Of a stretch of 64,000 nucleotides of DNA, positions 46,319-54,699 are shown in pieces. The position numbers and the translations under genes are program-made. Within the stretch, counting starts at the first letter, position 1; the number at the start of each line of letters is the position of its first letter. The notes under the pieces were generated by a model. The model was not told the origin of the DNA. It worked only from the letters and a program-made list of their open reading frames with translations, and made no database searches. Source of the DNA: Thiothrix unzii (GTDB taxonomy: Bacteria > Pseudomonadota > Gammaproteobacteria > Thiotrichales > Thiotrichaceae); contig NZ_CP072793.1 in the NCBI RefSeq assembly GCF_017901175.1, positions 3,038,001 to 3,102,000 of the forward strand, read 5' to 3'.

Positions 46319-47292
46319 TATGCATCCTCTGCCTGCTTGGGTTGTTTCTTCAAGGTGGCTTGCTCAACCTGCTGCCAGATTTCGTTTTCAGGAGTAATAC
46401 CAAGTTCCAGACAGGCACGCACGGCATCCAGATATTCACTCGTGCCTGGTGGACGGCGACTTGTGCCTTTGGCTACTTTTACCAAATCACTGAATTTCTC
46501 AGCGACAGCTGCAAAAAGGGCTTGTTTATATGTGCATTCCTCTGTCTTGAAATGAAAATCTGCAATCTGCTGCAAGGCTTCCGAATCCGGGCTTTGCAAT
46601 TCCAGATGGATACAACGACGAAGGAATGCAGGTGGCAAATCACGTTCGCCATTGGTCGTAATCACTACTAACATGTGCAAGTCATCAGTGGCCTTGATTT
46701 CTGTGCCATCCGGTAACTGGAAAATACGTCGATCCAATGGTTCCAATAAATCATTAGGCAAATCAGGTTCTGCTTTGTCGATTTCATCCAACAGAATAAC
46801 GATACCAGCGGCGTTATTTTGCAGTGTTTTCGGAGGAGTCGTTTGTTTGATGCCATTCTCTACTTGTTCCTCAAATTCTTCTGGTTCACGCCCCTTGAGT
46901 TGTGCAGAAATGGGATCAAATCCCCACCAAAATAACCCCGGTTTCAGATATGCCCAATCAGGCATCAGTGCGTTTTCGTTTGATATGGCAGTATGGGCAT
47001 CATGCAGGCGTTGCAACTGATCTACTTCACCCGTCAAATCTTCCAAACGGCTACGAGAGGTCAATGTATGTTTCAGGTAACTCCAACCTTGGGATTCAGC
47101 AACCACCTTTGCCAATGTAGTCTTACCGCTACCCGGTAGGCCGGAAACCAATAAAGGGCGGTTTGTCACCAAAGCAACTTTTAGGGCGATTTTGATCTCC
47201 TCGGATAGCACATACGGCGGCGTCCCAGTCTCCGGGTTGCCTAGCCAGACATTGGTTTCAGGGAATTTAAAATCTTTCAGTATGTTGTTCAT
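46318..47292 (-). CDS. MoxR-like AAA+ ATPase
   Basis: 324 residues. Walker [15 protein letters not shown] (about 49-62), Walker B IVILLDEIDKAEPDLPNDLLEPLDRR and sensor 1 VVITTNGERDLPPAFLRRC, followed by the typical MoxR lid region. MoxR ATPases remodel or gate partner proteins and usually act with a vWA protein, which here is the next gene (1-base overlap). It is 12 bases after the 172-residue gene. In this setting I infer an NTP-dependent switch that restrains or triggers the TIR effectors. Confidence 0.92.
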   Translation of the reverse strand: MNNILKDFKFPETNVWLGNPETGTPPYVLSEEIKIALKVALVTNRPLLVSGLPGSGKTTLAKVVAESQGWSYLKHTLTSRSRLEDLTGEVDQLQRLHDAHTAISNENALMPDWAYLKPGLFWWGFDPISAQLKGREPEEFEEQVENGIKQTTPPKTLQNNAAGIVILLDEIDKAEPDLPNDLLEPLDRRIFQLPDGTEIKATDDLHMLVVITTNGERDLPPAFLRRCIHLELQSPDSEALQQIADFHFKTEECTYKQALFAAVAEKFSDLVKVAKGTSRRPPGTSEYLDAVRACLELGITPENEIWQQVEQATLKKQPKQAEDA

Positions 47293-47304
47293 GGCTTTAG
47301 TCCG

Positions 47305-47823
47305 TTACATGCTCTCGATGTATTGCTTCACTTTACAGTAGTTCAAGTACTGCTCATCTTCCATTGCCACATCCAAGGCGGGTTCAATGGGTTGCAAATC
47401 TGGTCTGCAATCGGGAGAAGTTTCTCCAACTGGAATAAAAATGACTGTCGTCGGGTATTTCCCCATGATGTCTTTCAGCAAATTTTCGTCAGGCAAAAGA
47501 TCAATGTCGGGTGCAACCTCATCAGGCGCAGGAAAAACCAGTAAAATGGGTTCAGAAATAGTTTTCAGCAGTTTATCTTTGTAGCGCAGGGGCATGGTTC
47601 GCAGGCCGACACTTTGCCGCATTGCCTCTTCAATCGCCCCCATATCACGGCAATGACCAACAGGTACAAGCCAGTGATTGCCTTTGCCCCAAGCTCTATC
47701 TGCAAAACTCCCCGCAGTAAAATCTTCTGGGTTAAAACCGTTGACGGTAATCGGTATCCGCTGGGTATGTGCATTAGAAAGATGAGCGGCAGCATCAGAA
47801 CTCACCCACAAATGCCTGACCAT
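47305..47823 (-). CDS. Unknown protein between TIR and MoxR genes
   Basis: 172 residues with an alpha/beta look: HWLVPVGHCRDMGAIEEAM, PILLVFPAPDEVAPDIDLL, TTVIFIPVGETSPDC. No enzyme motif recognised. Its position directly before moxR, and the alternating strand-helix pattern ending in a short tail, resemble the C-terminal partner domains (VMAP-type) of vWA-MoxR conflict systems, but I cannot confirm this. It starts 29 bases after the first TIR gene and ends 12 bases before moxR. Confidence 0.65.
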   Translation of the reverse strand: MVRHLWVSSDAAAHLSNAHTQRIPITVNGFNPEDFTAGSFADRAWGKGNHWLVPVGHCRDMGAIEEAMRQSVGLRTMPLRYKDKLLKTISEPILLVFPAPDEVAPDIDLLPDENLLKDIMGKYPTTVIFIPVGETSPDCRPDLQPIEPALDVAMEDEQYLNYCKVKQYIESM

Positions 47824-47852
47824 ATGCAGCAGAGTACGGGCTTTCTCTTGCC

Positions 47853-48521
47853 CTACGACTGACCAATGCCTTTCATCAAAGCTGACAGGTTTTCTAGTGC
47901 CTTGTACTGTTCACTGGCAACCGAAAGTGCCAATGTGTGGGCAAGATGAGTATTCCAGTTGAGTGTGGCAACACAATTGCAGTCCAGAAGCCTGATAGCA
48001 CGCTCCAGTGTGGCGGGCTTGATGTACTCCAGCGTTTCGCTCATTTTGAGCAGCAAATCACCCAATGGGGAATAGGGTCTGATGGTTAAATCAGCTAGCT
48101 CCTCAATGATTTCTTCCGGCGTTTTGTGTTTGGGCTGGAACTGAATATCGTGTAACCGGGCAACGCCGCCCAGATAAGGACAAGCCTGAATTTGTTGGGC
48201 AGTAACTTTGTCCAATGTCACCACCACCAGCTTTAACGCAAGGTCGCCGTACCTGCGCATCGCAGAAAATGCGGCTTCTTGCTTTACCCAGTGCGAAGCC
48301 AGTGCTTTTTTCGAGAGCAGGATTACAACGGCATCACAGGTGCAAAGGTTTTTGAGGATTTTCTGATGCCACTCTTCACCCGTAGTGATTTCCTTACGGT
48401 CAAGAAACACGTCAAAGCTGTTTCCCCCATCATGTTGTTTTAATGCGGCATAGACTTGATCCAGAAAAGGCTTATTTGCTGGTGAGGTACTGTGGCTGAT
48501 GAAAACTTTGGGTCGGCGCAT
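47853..48521 (-). CDS. TIR-domain protein (first gene of TIR/MoxR operon)
   Basis: 222 residues from ATG 48521; the frame is open to 48587 but MRRPKVFISHSTS is the natural TIR start. The TIR domain (about 4-135) shows KVFISHSTSPANK, FDVFLDRKEITTGEEWHQKI and VILLSKKALASHWVKQEAAF, with Glu82 as the likely catalytic residue for NAD+ cleavage. A helical tail of 85 residues follows (ERAIRLLDCNCVATLNWNTHLAHTLA), perhaps an adaptor region. It starts the minus-strand operon; the intergenic region to the divergent ACT gene is 217 bases. Confidence 0.88.
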   Translation of the reverse strand: MRRPKVFISHSTSPANKPFLDQVYAALKQHDGGNSFDVFLDRKEITTGEEWHQKILKNLCTCDAVVILLSKKALASHWVKQEAAFSAMRRYGDLALKLVVVTLDKVTAQQIQACPYLGGVARLHDIQFQPKHKTPEEIIEELADLTIRPYSPLGDLLLKMSETLEYIKPATLERAIRLLDCNCVATLNWNTHLAHTLALSVASEQYKALENLSALMKGIGQS

Positions 48522-48680
48522 CCGGTTTCTTTGTGGAGGATTCGTTGTACGGATGAGATTACTTATTTCTGAGACAATTACAAGCACAAACCCCGATTAT
48601 GCTTCTCTAGAGGCTGATCTATCTCAGCGACGCAACACTGTTCGTCCCTACCCAACATCAACAACCATGACCTATACCAC

Positions 48681-48708
48681 GTTTTGCGCTACGCAAAACT
48701 GCTACAAT
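48681..48708 (+). promoter_or_regulatory. Operator-like palindrome overlapping a promoter
   Basis: GTTTTGCG-CTA-CGCAAAAC (48681-48699) is a perfect interrupted palindrome, followed 3 bases on by TACAAT (48703-48708), a -10-like hexamer 30 bases upstream of the ACT gene. A dimeric regulator bound there would cover the -35 region. The -35 itself is poor, consistent with activator dependence. Regulator unknown. Confidence 0.45.
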
Positions 48709-48738
48709 CTCACCATAACAACCGCAACAGGAGCTATC

Positions 48739-49251
48739 ATGCAATCATCGCTTGTCCTCACTGTCCTTGGCTCTGACCGTGCTGGTCTGGTCAAATCCAT
48801 TGCCGAAGCTGTCGCCGCCCATCAGGGTAACTGGCAGGAAAGCCGGATGGTGCATCTGGCGGGGCAATTCGCCGGGCTTGCCCACGTGACCCTACCGCAA
48901 GAGCAACTCGCCGCACTGACCCAAACGCTGCAAGCATTACAACAGGACGGTCTGCAAATCCTGCTCCAGCATTGTGAAACCCCGACCACTCGCGCTATCA
49001 CACCGTTGTCGCTGGAACTGTTAGGCCATGACCGCCCCGGTATTATCCATGACATTACCCGCCTGCTTGCTGCACTCAATGTGAATATCGAAGAGTTGGA
49101 AAGCGAACAGCGTGCTGCCCCGATGTCGAGTGAACTGATGTTTTACGCGCATCTCAAATTGGGTTTGCCAGAGGGTGTGACGGCTGATGATGTGCAAGGG
49201 GCATTTGAGGCGATGCCTGACCCGCTGACGGTTGACCTGAGTTTTAGCTAA
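48739..49251 (+). CDS. ACT-domain protein, GcvR-like
   Basis: 170 residues from ATG 48739 (CAGGAGC 5-9 bases upstream; the frame is open to 48499 but overlaps the TIR gene). Two tandem ACT domains: VLTVLGSDRAGLVKSIAEAVAAHQGNW (about 5-80) and LELLGHDRPGIIHDITRLLAALNVNIEEL (about 92-168). This layout is that of GcvR/UPF0735-type regulators, which bind amino acids (glycine in GcvR). It leads into hupE after 26 bases, so it may be cotranscribed with the hyp genes, though a functional link is not obvious. Confidence 0.85.
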   Translation: MQSSLVLTVLGSDRAGLVKSIAEAVAAHQGNWQESRMVHLAGQFAGLAHVTLPQEQLAALTQTLQALQQDGLQILLQHCETPTTRAITPLSLELLGHDRPGIIHDITRLLAALNVNIEELESEQRAAPMSSELMFYAHLKLGLPEGVTADDVQGAFEAMPDPLTVDLSFS

Positions 49252-49277
49252 CTTTTATCCGTAATAGGAGAACAACC

Positions 49278-49850
49278 ATGAAACGCACTTGGATGACAGT
49301 AAGCCTGATGCTCGCCAGTACTTCCGCACTGGCACACACCGGGCATGATGTACACGGTTTCGCCAGTGGTATGGCGCACCCACTTGGCGGTTTGGATCAT
49401 TTGCTGGCAATGCTGGCGGTGGGTATGTGGTCAGCGACGGCAATGCCGCGCCAGTGGTGGGCGGGTGCTGCGGCGTTTATGGCAGCAATGCTAATCGGCG
49501 CAACCCTTGGTATTGGCGGTGTAACGTTACCGCTGCTTGAACCGGGCATTGCCTTGTCGGTGGTGGTCATGGGTCTGTTGGTCATTGGTTTCTCGCGCTT
49601 GGGGGCAATGCCTGCTTTAGGTTTGATTGCCGCATTTGCTTTGTTCCACGGTAACGCGCATGGGGTGGAAGCCCCCGCAGGTGGTGCGATAGCGATGTAT
49701 TTGCTGGGTTTCTTGCTGAGTACCGGCTTGCTGCATTTAGCGGGTGTGGGTATTGGCTCGTTGAGCGTGCGTAGTGCGCAACTGTGGGTGCTGCGCTTAT
49801 TCGGGGCGGGCATGAGTGCCGTGGGCGCGTGGTTGTTGCTCGCCAGTTAA
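49278..49850 (+). CDS. hupE: HupE/UreJ-family nickel (cobalt) permease
   Basis: 190 residues: signal-like first helix (ending SALAHTGH) and about six transmembrane helices. The family motif HPLGGLDHLLAMLAVG (about residues 34-50) carries the His and Asp that bind Ni2+. HupE imports nickel for hydrogenase; GGAG precedes the ATG and hypC follows after 21 bases, supporting that role here. Confidence 0.92.
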   Translation: MKRTWMTVSLMLASTSALAHTGHDVHGFASGMAHPLGGLDHLLAMLAVGMWSATAMPRQWWAGAAAFMAAMLIGATLGIGGVTLPLLEPGIALSVVVMGLLVIGFSRLGAMPALGLIAAFALFHGNAHGVEAPAGGAIAMYLLGFLLSTGLLHLAGVGIGSLSVRSAQLWVLRLFGAGMSAVGAWLLLAS

Positions 49851-49871
49851 TGCCTTTAAGGAGGGTGCAGC

Positions 49872-50144
49872 ATGTGCCTTGGTATCCCCGGTCGTATTGT
49901 TGGTTTGCTGGACGCGGAATGTTACCTCGCCATCGTGGAGATTGGCGGGGTGCAGCGTTCGGTGAGCATTGCCTGCATTGTGGATGACGAACATCCGGCG
50001 GAAAGTTGCGTCGGCGACTGGGTGTTGGTGCATGTCGGTTTCGCCATGAGCCGCTTGGACGAGGACGAAGCCGCACGCACCTTGGCATTGTTAGCAGAAT
50101 TGAGCGACATGCAACAGGACGAGTTACCAGGTCAAAGCGCATGA
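49872..50144 (+). CDS. hypC: Hydrogenase maturation chaperone HypC
   Basis: 90 residues with the invariant start MCLGIPGRIV; Cys2 binds the Fe(CN)2CO precursor together with HypD and then the hydrogenase large subunit. The beta-barrel strands SVSIACIV and VGDWVLVHVGFAMSRLDEDEA are typical. Its TGA overlaps the hypD ATG by 4 bases. Confidence 0.96.
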   Translation: MCLGIPGRIVGLLDAECYLAIVEIGGVQRSVSIACIVDDEHPAESCVGDWVLVHVGFAMSRLDEDEAARTLALLAELSDMQQDELPGQSA

Positions 50145-51274
50145 AATACGTCGATGAATTCCGTGACCCCAGCAAAGCCAAAACCTTGGTAGCGGAAATC
50201 AACCGCCTCGCAGCCATTGCCCGTGGCGAACGCGAGATGCCGTTGCAAATCATGGAATTCTGCGGCGGACACACCCACACCCTGTTCAAGTACGGCATTG
50301 AGTCGATGTTGCCCGCTGACATTGAAATGGTGCACGGCCCCGGCTGCCCGGTGTGCGTATTGCCAATGGCGCGGGTGGATGATTGCGTGGCGATTGCGGA
50401 ACAACCCGGCGTAATTTTCACCACCTTTGGCGATGCGATGCGTGTTCCCGGGACGCGCAAAAGCCTGTTGCAAGCCAAAGCGGATGGCTGCGATGTGCGT
50501 ATGGTGTATTCGCCATTGGACGCGCTCACCCTTGCCCGCCAACACCCAGACCGTGAAGTGGTGTTTTTCGCGCTTGGCTTTGAAACTACCATGCCCAGCA
50601 CCGCACTGACTTTGTTGCAGGCACACCGCGAAGGGCTGAAAAACTTTTCGCTGTTCTGCAACCACATCACCACGCCTGCGACAATGCGGGCAATCCTCAC
50701 CGACCCCGATTTGCGGCTGGATGGGTTCCTTGCACCCGGACACGTCAGCATGGTGATCGGCGCGCACCCCTATGACTTCGTGACCCGCGATTACCACAAG
50801 CCGCTGGTGATTACCGGCTTTGAGCCGCTGGATATTTTGCAAGCCTTGTGGATGCTGGTGAAACAGTTTGCCGAAGGGCGTTGCGAAGTCGAAAACCAAT
50901 ATGCGCGGATTGTGCCGGAGGCGGGCAATGTCGCGGGGTTGAAAGCAATTGCCGAGGTTTACGAAACGCGGGAACACAGCGAATTTCGCGGCTTGGGCAA
51001 TATTGGTGATGCGGGAATCCAGATTCGGGAAGCGTATGCAGCTTACGATGCGGAGAAGAAGTTTAAGCTGCAAGCGACGGCGAGTACGCACGACCCCGAA
51101 CACCTCAAATGCGCGGATGTATTGCGCGGGGTGATAAAACCGTGGGATTGCCCCGCGTTTGGAAAAGCCTGTAACCCGCAAAATCCGCTAGGGGCATTGA
51201 TGGTGTCACCGGAGGGTTCGTGTGCGGCGTATTACGCTTACGGCAAGCTGGCGAAATGCAAGGAAACCGCATGA
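50141..51274 (+). CDS. hypD: Hydrogenase maturation Fe-S protein HypD
   Basis: 377 residues from ATG 50141; upstream in-frame sequence lies within hypC and is not used. Conserved motifs: MEFCGGHTHTL (Cys and His of the Fe-CN site), GPGCPVCVLP (thiol pair), and the C-terminal cysteines KCADVLRG, CPAFGKAC and GSCAAYYAYG that hold the [4Fe-4S] cluster. HypD is the scaffold where CN and CO are attached to iron. ATGA overlaps at both ends (hypC, hypE). Confidence 0.97.
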   Translation: MKYVDEFRDPSKAKTLVAEINRLAAIARGEREMPLQIMEFCGGHTHTLFKYGIESMLPADIEMVHGPGCPVCVLPMARVDDCVAIAEQPGVIFTTFGDAMRVPGTRKSLLQAKADGCDVRMVYSPLDALTLARQHPDREVVFFALGFETTMPSTALTLLQAHREGLKNFSLFCNHITTPATMRAILTDPDLRLDGFLAPGHVSMVIGAHPYDFVTRDYHKPLVITGFEPLDILQALWMLVKQFAEGRCEVENQYARIVPEAGNVAGLKAIAEVYETREHSEFRGLGNIGDAGIQIREAYAAYDAEKKFKLQATASTHDPEHLKCADVLRGVIKPWDCPAFGKACNPQNPLGALMVSPEGSCAAYYAYGKLAKCKETA

Positions 51275-52296
51275 ATCTTACCGGCACAATCACCCTCGCC
51301 CACGGCAGCGGCGGACGCGCCATGCACCAACTGGTCGATGACCTAATCCGCAGCACCTTCAGCAATCCACTGCTGGAAGAAGGCGAAGATCAAGCCCGCA
51401 TCCCACTAGCAGAATTGGTTGCGCAAGGCGACCGGCTGGCATTCACCACTGATTCTTACGTCGTTACCCCACTGGAATTCCCCGGTGGCAATATCGGCAC
51501 ACTCGCCATCAATGGCACGGTTAACGATCTGGCAGTCGGGGGCGCAATCCCGCTGTACCTGAGTTGCGGTTTCATCATCGAAGAAGGTTTGCCGCTGGAA
51601 ACCTTCGCACGTATTTTGCAAGCGATGCGCTTGGCGGCAGATGAAGCAGGTGTGCAAATCGTCACAGGTGATACCAAAGTCGTACAACGCGGCGGCGCGG
51701 ATAAGCTGTTTATCAATACCGCTGGCGTGGGCGTGATTCCCGCAGGTTTCAACCCGTCCGCTGGCGGTGCGCAAGTGGGCGATGCGGTGATCGTCAACGG
51801 CTGGTTGGGCGATCATGGCGCGGCAATCCTGAATGCGCGGGGCGATTTGGCGTTGGAGGCGGATATTGAAACCGATTGCGCTCCATTGAATGCGTTGGTG
51901 GAAGCGATGTTTGCCGCTTGCGCTGACATCCATTGCTTGCGCGATGCAACCCGTGGCGGTTTGGCGACGGTGCTGAATGAATTTGCGGAACGTTCCGGTG
52001 TCGATATTGTGCTGAAAGAAACAGCATTGCCGATTCGTACTCCGGTGCGCGGCATGTGCGAAATCCTCGGCCTTGATCCGTTGTACCTGGCGAATGAGGG
52101 CAAGCTGGTAGCGGTAGTTCCCGCAGCAGCGGCGCAAGCGGTGTTGGTAGCGATGCAACGCATCCCCGAAGGCCGTGATAGCCGCATTATCGGCGAAGTG
52201 CTGGAAGGCGACGGGCATGTGATCTTGCAAACCGCTTTCGGTGGGGAACGGATTGTTGATATGCTGCCCGGAGAGCAGTTACCGCGCATTTGCTGA
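51271..52296 (+). CDS. hypE: Hydrogenase maturation protein HypE (carbamoyl dehydratase)
   Basis: 341 residues from ATG 51271. PurM-like fold with N-terminal AHGSGGRAMHQLV and ATP-site motifs (DSYVVTPLEFPGGNIG, GDTKVVQRGGADK). The C-terminus is LPRIC, the flexible tail whose last Cys receives the carbamoyl group from HypF and is dehydrated to thiocyanate. hypF, which normally lies close by, is 8 kb downstream beyond the type I restriction locus. Confidence 0.97.
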   Translation: MNLTGTITLAHGSGGRAMHQLVDDLIRSTFSNPLLEEGEDQARIPLAELVAQGDRLAFTTDSYVVTPLEFPGGNIGTLAINGTVNDLAVGGAIPLYLSCGFIIEEGLPLETFARILQAMRLAADEAGVQIVTGDTKVVQRGGADKLFINTAGVGVIPAGFNPSAGGAQVGDAVIVNGWLGDHGAAILNARGDLALEADIETDCAPLNALVEAMFAACADIHCLRDATRGGLATVLNEFAERSGVDIVLKETALPIRTPVRGMCEILGLDPLYLANEGKLVAVVPAAAAQAVLVAMQRIPEGRDSRIIGEVLEGDGHVILQTAFGGERIVDMLPGEQLPRIC

Positions 52297-52336
52297 AGGT
52301 ATATGCACCTTAAAATTTCCGCGCAAAAGGCAAATC

Positions 52337-53989
52337 ATGGCACTAACCCCGACCAGCAAACCATCCGGCAAAGGTTTTGAAGAATCCCTGTGGGACACCG
52401 CCAATAAATTACGCGGCACGGTGGAATCTTCCGAATACAAGCACGTTATTCTCAGCCTGATTTTCCTGAAATTCGCCAGCGACAAATTCACCGAGCGTGA
52501 ACAGGAGTTGATCGACGAAGGCAAGGAAGCCTATCTTGACATGGTGGAGTTTTACACCATGAAAAACGTGTTTTACCTGCCCGAAGCTGCCCGCTGGCTT
52601 TACATCCAAACCTACGCCAAACAGCCCGATATTGCCCTCAAGATCGACACTGCGTTGGCGACGCTGGAAAAGCACAATAAGGCGTTGAAAGGCGCATTGC
52701 CGGACAATTACTTTTCGCGCCTTGGCCTCGACTCCAGCAAACTGGCTGCGTTGATCGACACCATCAGCAATATCGACACCACCCACGACAAGGAAAACGA
52801 TGTGGTCGGGCGGGTGTATGAATATTTCCTCGGCAAGTTTGCCGCATCAGAAGGCAAAGGCGGCGGCGAATTCTATACGCCCAAGTGCGTGGTCAACCTG
52901 ATTGCGGAAATGATTGAGCCGTACAAGGGCAAAATTTACGACCCGTGCTGCGGTTCGGGCGGGATGTTCGTGCAGTCGGTCAAATTTGTGCAAAGCCATC
53001 ACGGCAATCAAAAAGACATTTCGATTTACGGGCAGGAAAACACCAGCACCACCTATAAGTTGGCGAAAATGAACCTCGCCATCCGGGGCATTGCCGGGAA
53101 CTTGGGCGATGTGCCAGCCGATACCTTTTTCAAGGATCAGCATCCCGAACTCAAAGCCGATTTCATTATGGCTAACCCGCCTTTCAACCTGAAAGACTGG
53201 CGCGGTGCGGATGAACTGACCAGCGACCCACGCTGGGCAGGCTACGAAGTGCCACCCACGGGCAACGCCAACTATGCGTGGATTCTGCACATGATTGCTA
53301 AGCTCTCCGCCAACGGGATAGCGGGCTTTGTGATGGCAAATGGCTCGATGTCGACAAATACCAACTCGGAAGGCGAAATCCGCAAGAAGATTATCGAAAA
53401 CGATTTGGTCGATTGCATGATCGCATTGCCGGGGCAGTTGTTTTACACCACGCAGATTCCGGTGTGTTTGTGGTTTCTCAGCAGAAACAAGAACCCTCAC
53501 CCCAGCCCTCTCCCTGAGGGAGAGGGAGTACAGCAGTTCCGTGACCGTCGGGGTGAAACGCTGTTCATTGATGCCCGCAACAGGGGTTCGATGGTCGACC
53601 GCACCCACAAAGAATTGACCAGCGACGACATCGCCGCGATTGCCTGCACCTATCACGCTTGGCGCGGTGTAGGGGCAGACCTGCGTGTCTGCCCTTCCGC
53701 CAATTCAGGTAACTCCGGCATCACCGAAAAGAGGGCGGACACGCAGGTCCGCCCCTACATGGATATGCCAGGGTTCTGCAAATCGGCAACATTGGCAGAT
53801 ATTCGCGCCAATGACTACGTGCTGACACCGGGGCGTTATGTGGGCGCGGCGGAAATCGAAGACGACGGCATCGCGTTTGAAACCAAGATGGAAGAACTGA
53901 CGCGCACGCTTTACCTGCAAATGCAGCAGGCGGAAACGTTGGATGCGGTGATTCGCAAGAATTTGGCGGTGCTGGGGTATGGGGAATGA
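52337..53989 (+). CDS. hsdM: Type I restriction-modification methyltransferase subunit HsdM
   Basis: 550 residues from ATG 52337, 40 bases after hypE. Helical N-terminal HsdM_N domain (FEESLWDTANKLRGTVESSEYKHVILSLIFLKF), then the N6-adenine methyltransferase domain with SAM motif DPCCGSGGMFVQS (about 202) and catalytic MANPPFNLKDW (about 280). Two palindromic repeat elements are translated in frame in the C-terminal third: residues about 386-397 (PHPSPLPEGEG) and about 445-474 (VGADLRVCP...). They add roughly 40 residues without breaking the frame. HsdM methylates the target site within the M2S complex. Confidence 0.95.
   Translation: MALTPTSKPSGKGFEESLWDTANKLRGTVESSEYKHVILSLIFLKFASDKFTEREQELIDEGKEAYLDMVEFYTMKNVFYLPEAARWLYIQTYAKQPDIALKIDTALATLEKHNKALKGALPDNYFSRLGLDSSKLAALIDTISNIDTTHDKENDVVGRVYEYFLGKFAASEGKGGGEFYTPKCVVNLIAEMIEPYKGKIYDPCCGSGGMFVQSVKFVQSHHGNQKDISIYGQENTSTTYKLAKMNLAIRGIAGNLGDVPADTFFKDQHPELKADFIMANPPFNLKDWRGADELTSDPRWAGYEVPPTGNANYAWILHMIAKLSANGIAGFVMANGSMSTNTNSEGEIRKKIIENDLVDCMIALPGQLFYTTQIPVCLWFLSRNKNPHPSPLPEGEGVQQFRDRRGETLFIDARNRGSMVDRTHKELTSDDIAAIACTYHAWRGVGADLRVCPSANSGNSGITEKRADTQVRPYMDMPGFCKSATLADIRANDYVLTPGRYVGAAEIEDDGIAFETKMEELTRTLYLQMQQAETLDAVIRKNLAVLGYGE
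53493..53526. repeat. Short palindromic element in hsdM, translated as PHPSPLPEGEG
   Basis: CCCTCACCCC and CCCTCTCCCTGAGGGAGAGGG: an inner palindrome with a G/C-rich stem, related to the large repeat at 21442. It is read in frame inside hsdM. Confidence 0.8.
53669..53758. repeat. Composite palindromic element in hsdM (copy 1)
   Basis: A left hairpin unit GTAGGGGCAGAC-CTGCGT-GTCTGCCC and a right unit ending GTCCGCCCCTAC in inverted orientation, 30-base spacer. Each unit is itself a small hairpin. 90 bases, in frame. Left unit reads VGADLRVCP; right unit reads RADTQVRPY. Confidence 0.9.
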
Positions 53990-54046
53990 CCAATTTGACA
54001 GCTTAATTTTTTGTACATACAATAAATAAAAATAAGGATTTCCCAC

Positions 54047-54316
54047 ATGAACGTAACCTGTGATCCGAAAAAAGATGCACTCAATATCCGTAGCCACCAC
54101 ATTTCGTTGAATGAGGCTAAACGGATGGAGTGGGACACATTTATTGCGCGTGAAGATACTCGCTTTGCTTACGGTGAAATGCGGATGATCGGTTTCGGTT
54201 ACATTGGGATGACGTTGTACTGCCTAGTGTATGTAGAACACGATGAGGAAAACTGGCGGGCTATCAGTTTGCGAGAAGCAACCAAGAAGGAGATTAACGA
54301 TTATGCCAAAGCTTAA
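54047..54316 (+). CDS. brnT: BrnT-family toxin
   Basis: 89 residues with BrnT features: an N-terminal strand (VTCDPKKDALNIRSHHISLNEA), central RFAYGEMRMIGFGYIGMTLYCLVYVEHD, and C-terminal RAISLREATKKEINDYAKA. BrnT is a RelE/ParE-like ribonuclease toxin, here inside the type I restriction locus between hsdM and hsdS. The antitoxin gene starts 14 bases before its end. Confidence 0.88.
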   Translation: MNVTCDPKKDALNIRSHHISLNEAKRMEWDTFIAREDTRFAYGEMRMIGFGYIGMTLYCLVYVEHDEENWRAISLREATKKEINDYAKA

Positions 54317-54593
54317 AGTAGGGACTATTTTCCCAACAGACGCAGAAGATGCACAAATTCGGGCTGGGATTGCCGCTGACCCTGATACCTATGAGGTGAC
54401 AAGTGCTGAGGAATGGGCGCAGATGAAACCAGTGTCAATGCGGGGTCGCCCGAAAGCTGATGTCACGAAGGATCGAATCACAGTGCGCTTGTCTGCTGAG
54501 GTGACAGAGTATTTCAAGGCATCGGGCAAAGGTTGGCAAACTCGTATGGATCAAGTGTTACGTGAATATGTAGCGCAACATAAAGCAGCTTGA
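54303..54593 (+). CDS. brnA: BrnA-family antitoxin
   Basis: 96 residues from ATG 54303. C-terminal ribbon-helix-helix-type segment DRITVRLSAEVTEYFKASGKGWQTRMDQVLREYVAQH, matching BrnA; the N-terminal half wraps the toxin. Expected to neutralise BrnT and autorepress. No promoter of its own is obvious. Confidence 0.88.
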   Translation: MPKLKVGTIFPTDAEDAQIRAGIAADPDTYEVTSAEEWAQMKPVSMRGRPKADVTKDRITVRLSAEVTEYFKASGKGWQTRMDQVLREYVAQHKAA

Positions 54594-54607
54594 TGATGCG
54601 AAATTTA

Positions 54608-54657
54608 AAGACCACCCCCTGCCCCCTATCCCAGAGATGGAGGGGGAGCAAGAGAGC
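54608..54657. repeat. Palindromic repeat between brnA and hsdS
   Basis: CCCCCTGCCCCCTATCCC...GGAGGGGGAGCAAGAGAG, imperfect stem. Shares GAGGGGGAGCAAGAGA with the repeat at 21442-21547. Confidence 0.7.
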
Positions 54658-54699
54658 GTATGCAAATACACCCTCCCCAACATTGGAAGGTGCTGAATA

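Noticed and set aside
48499-48738. Long N-terminal extension of the ACT protein
   Set aside because: It overlaps the divergent TIR gene start and has no family match; ATG 48739 has a good ribosome site.
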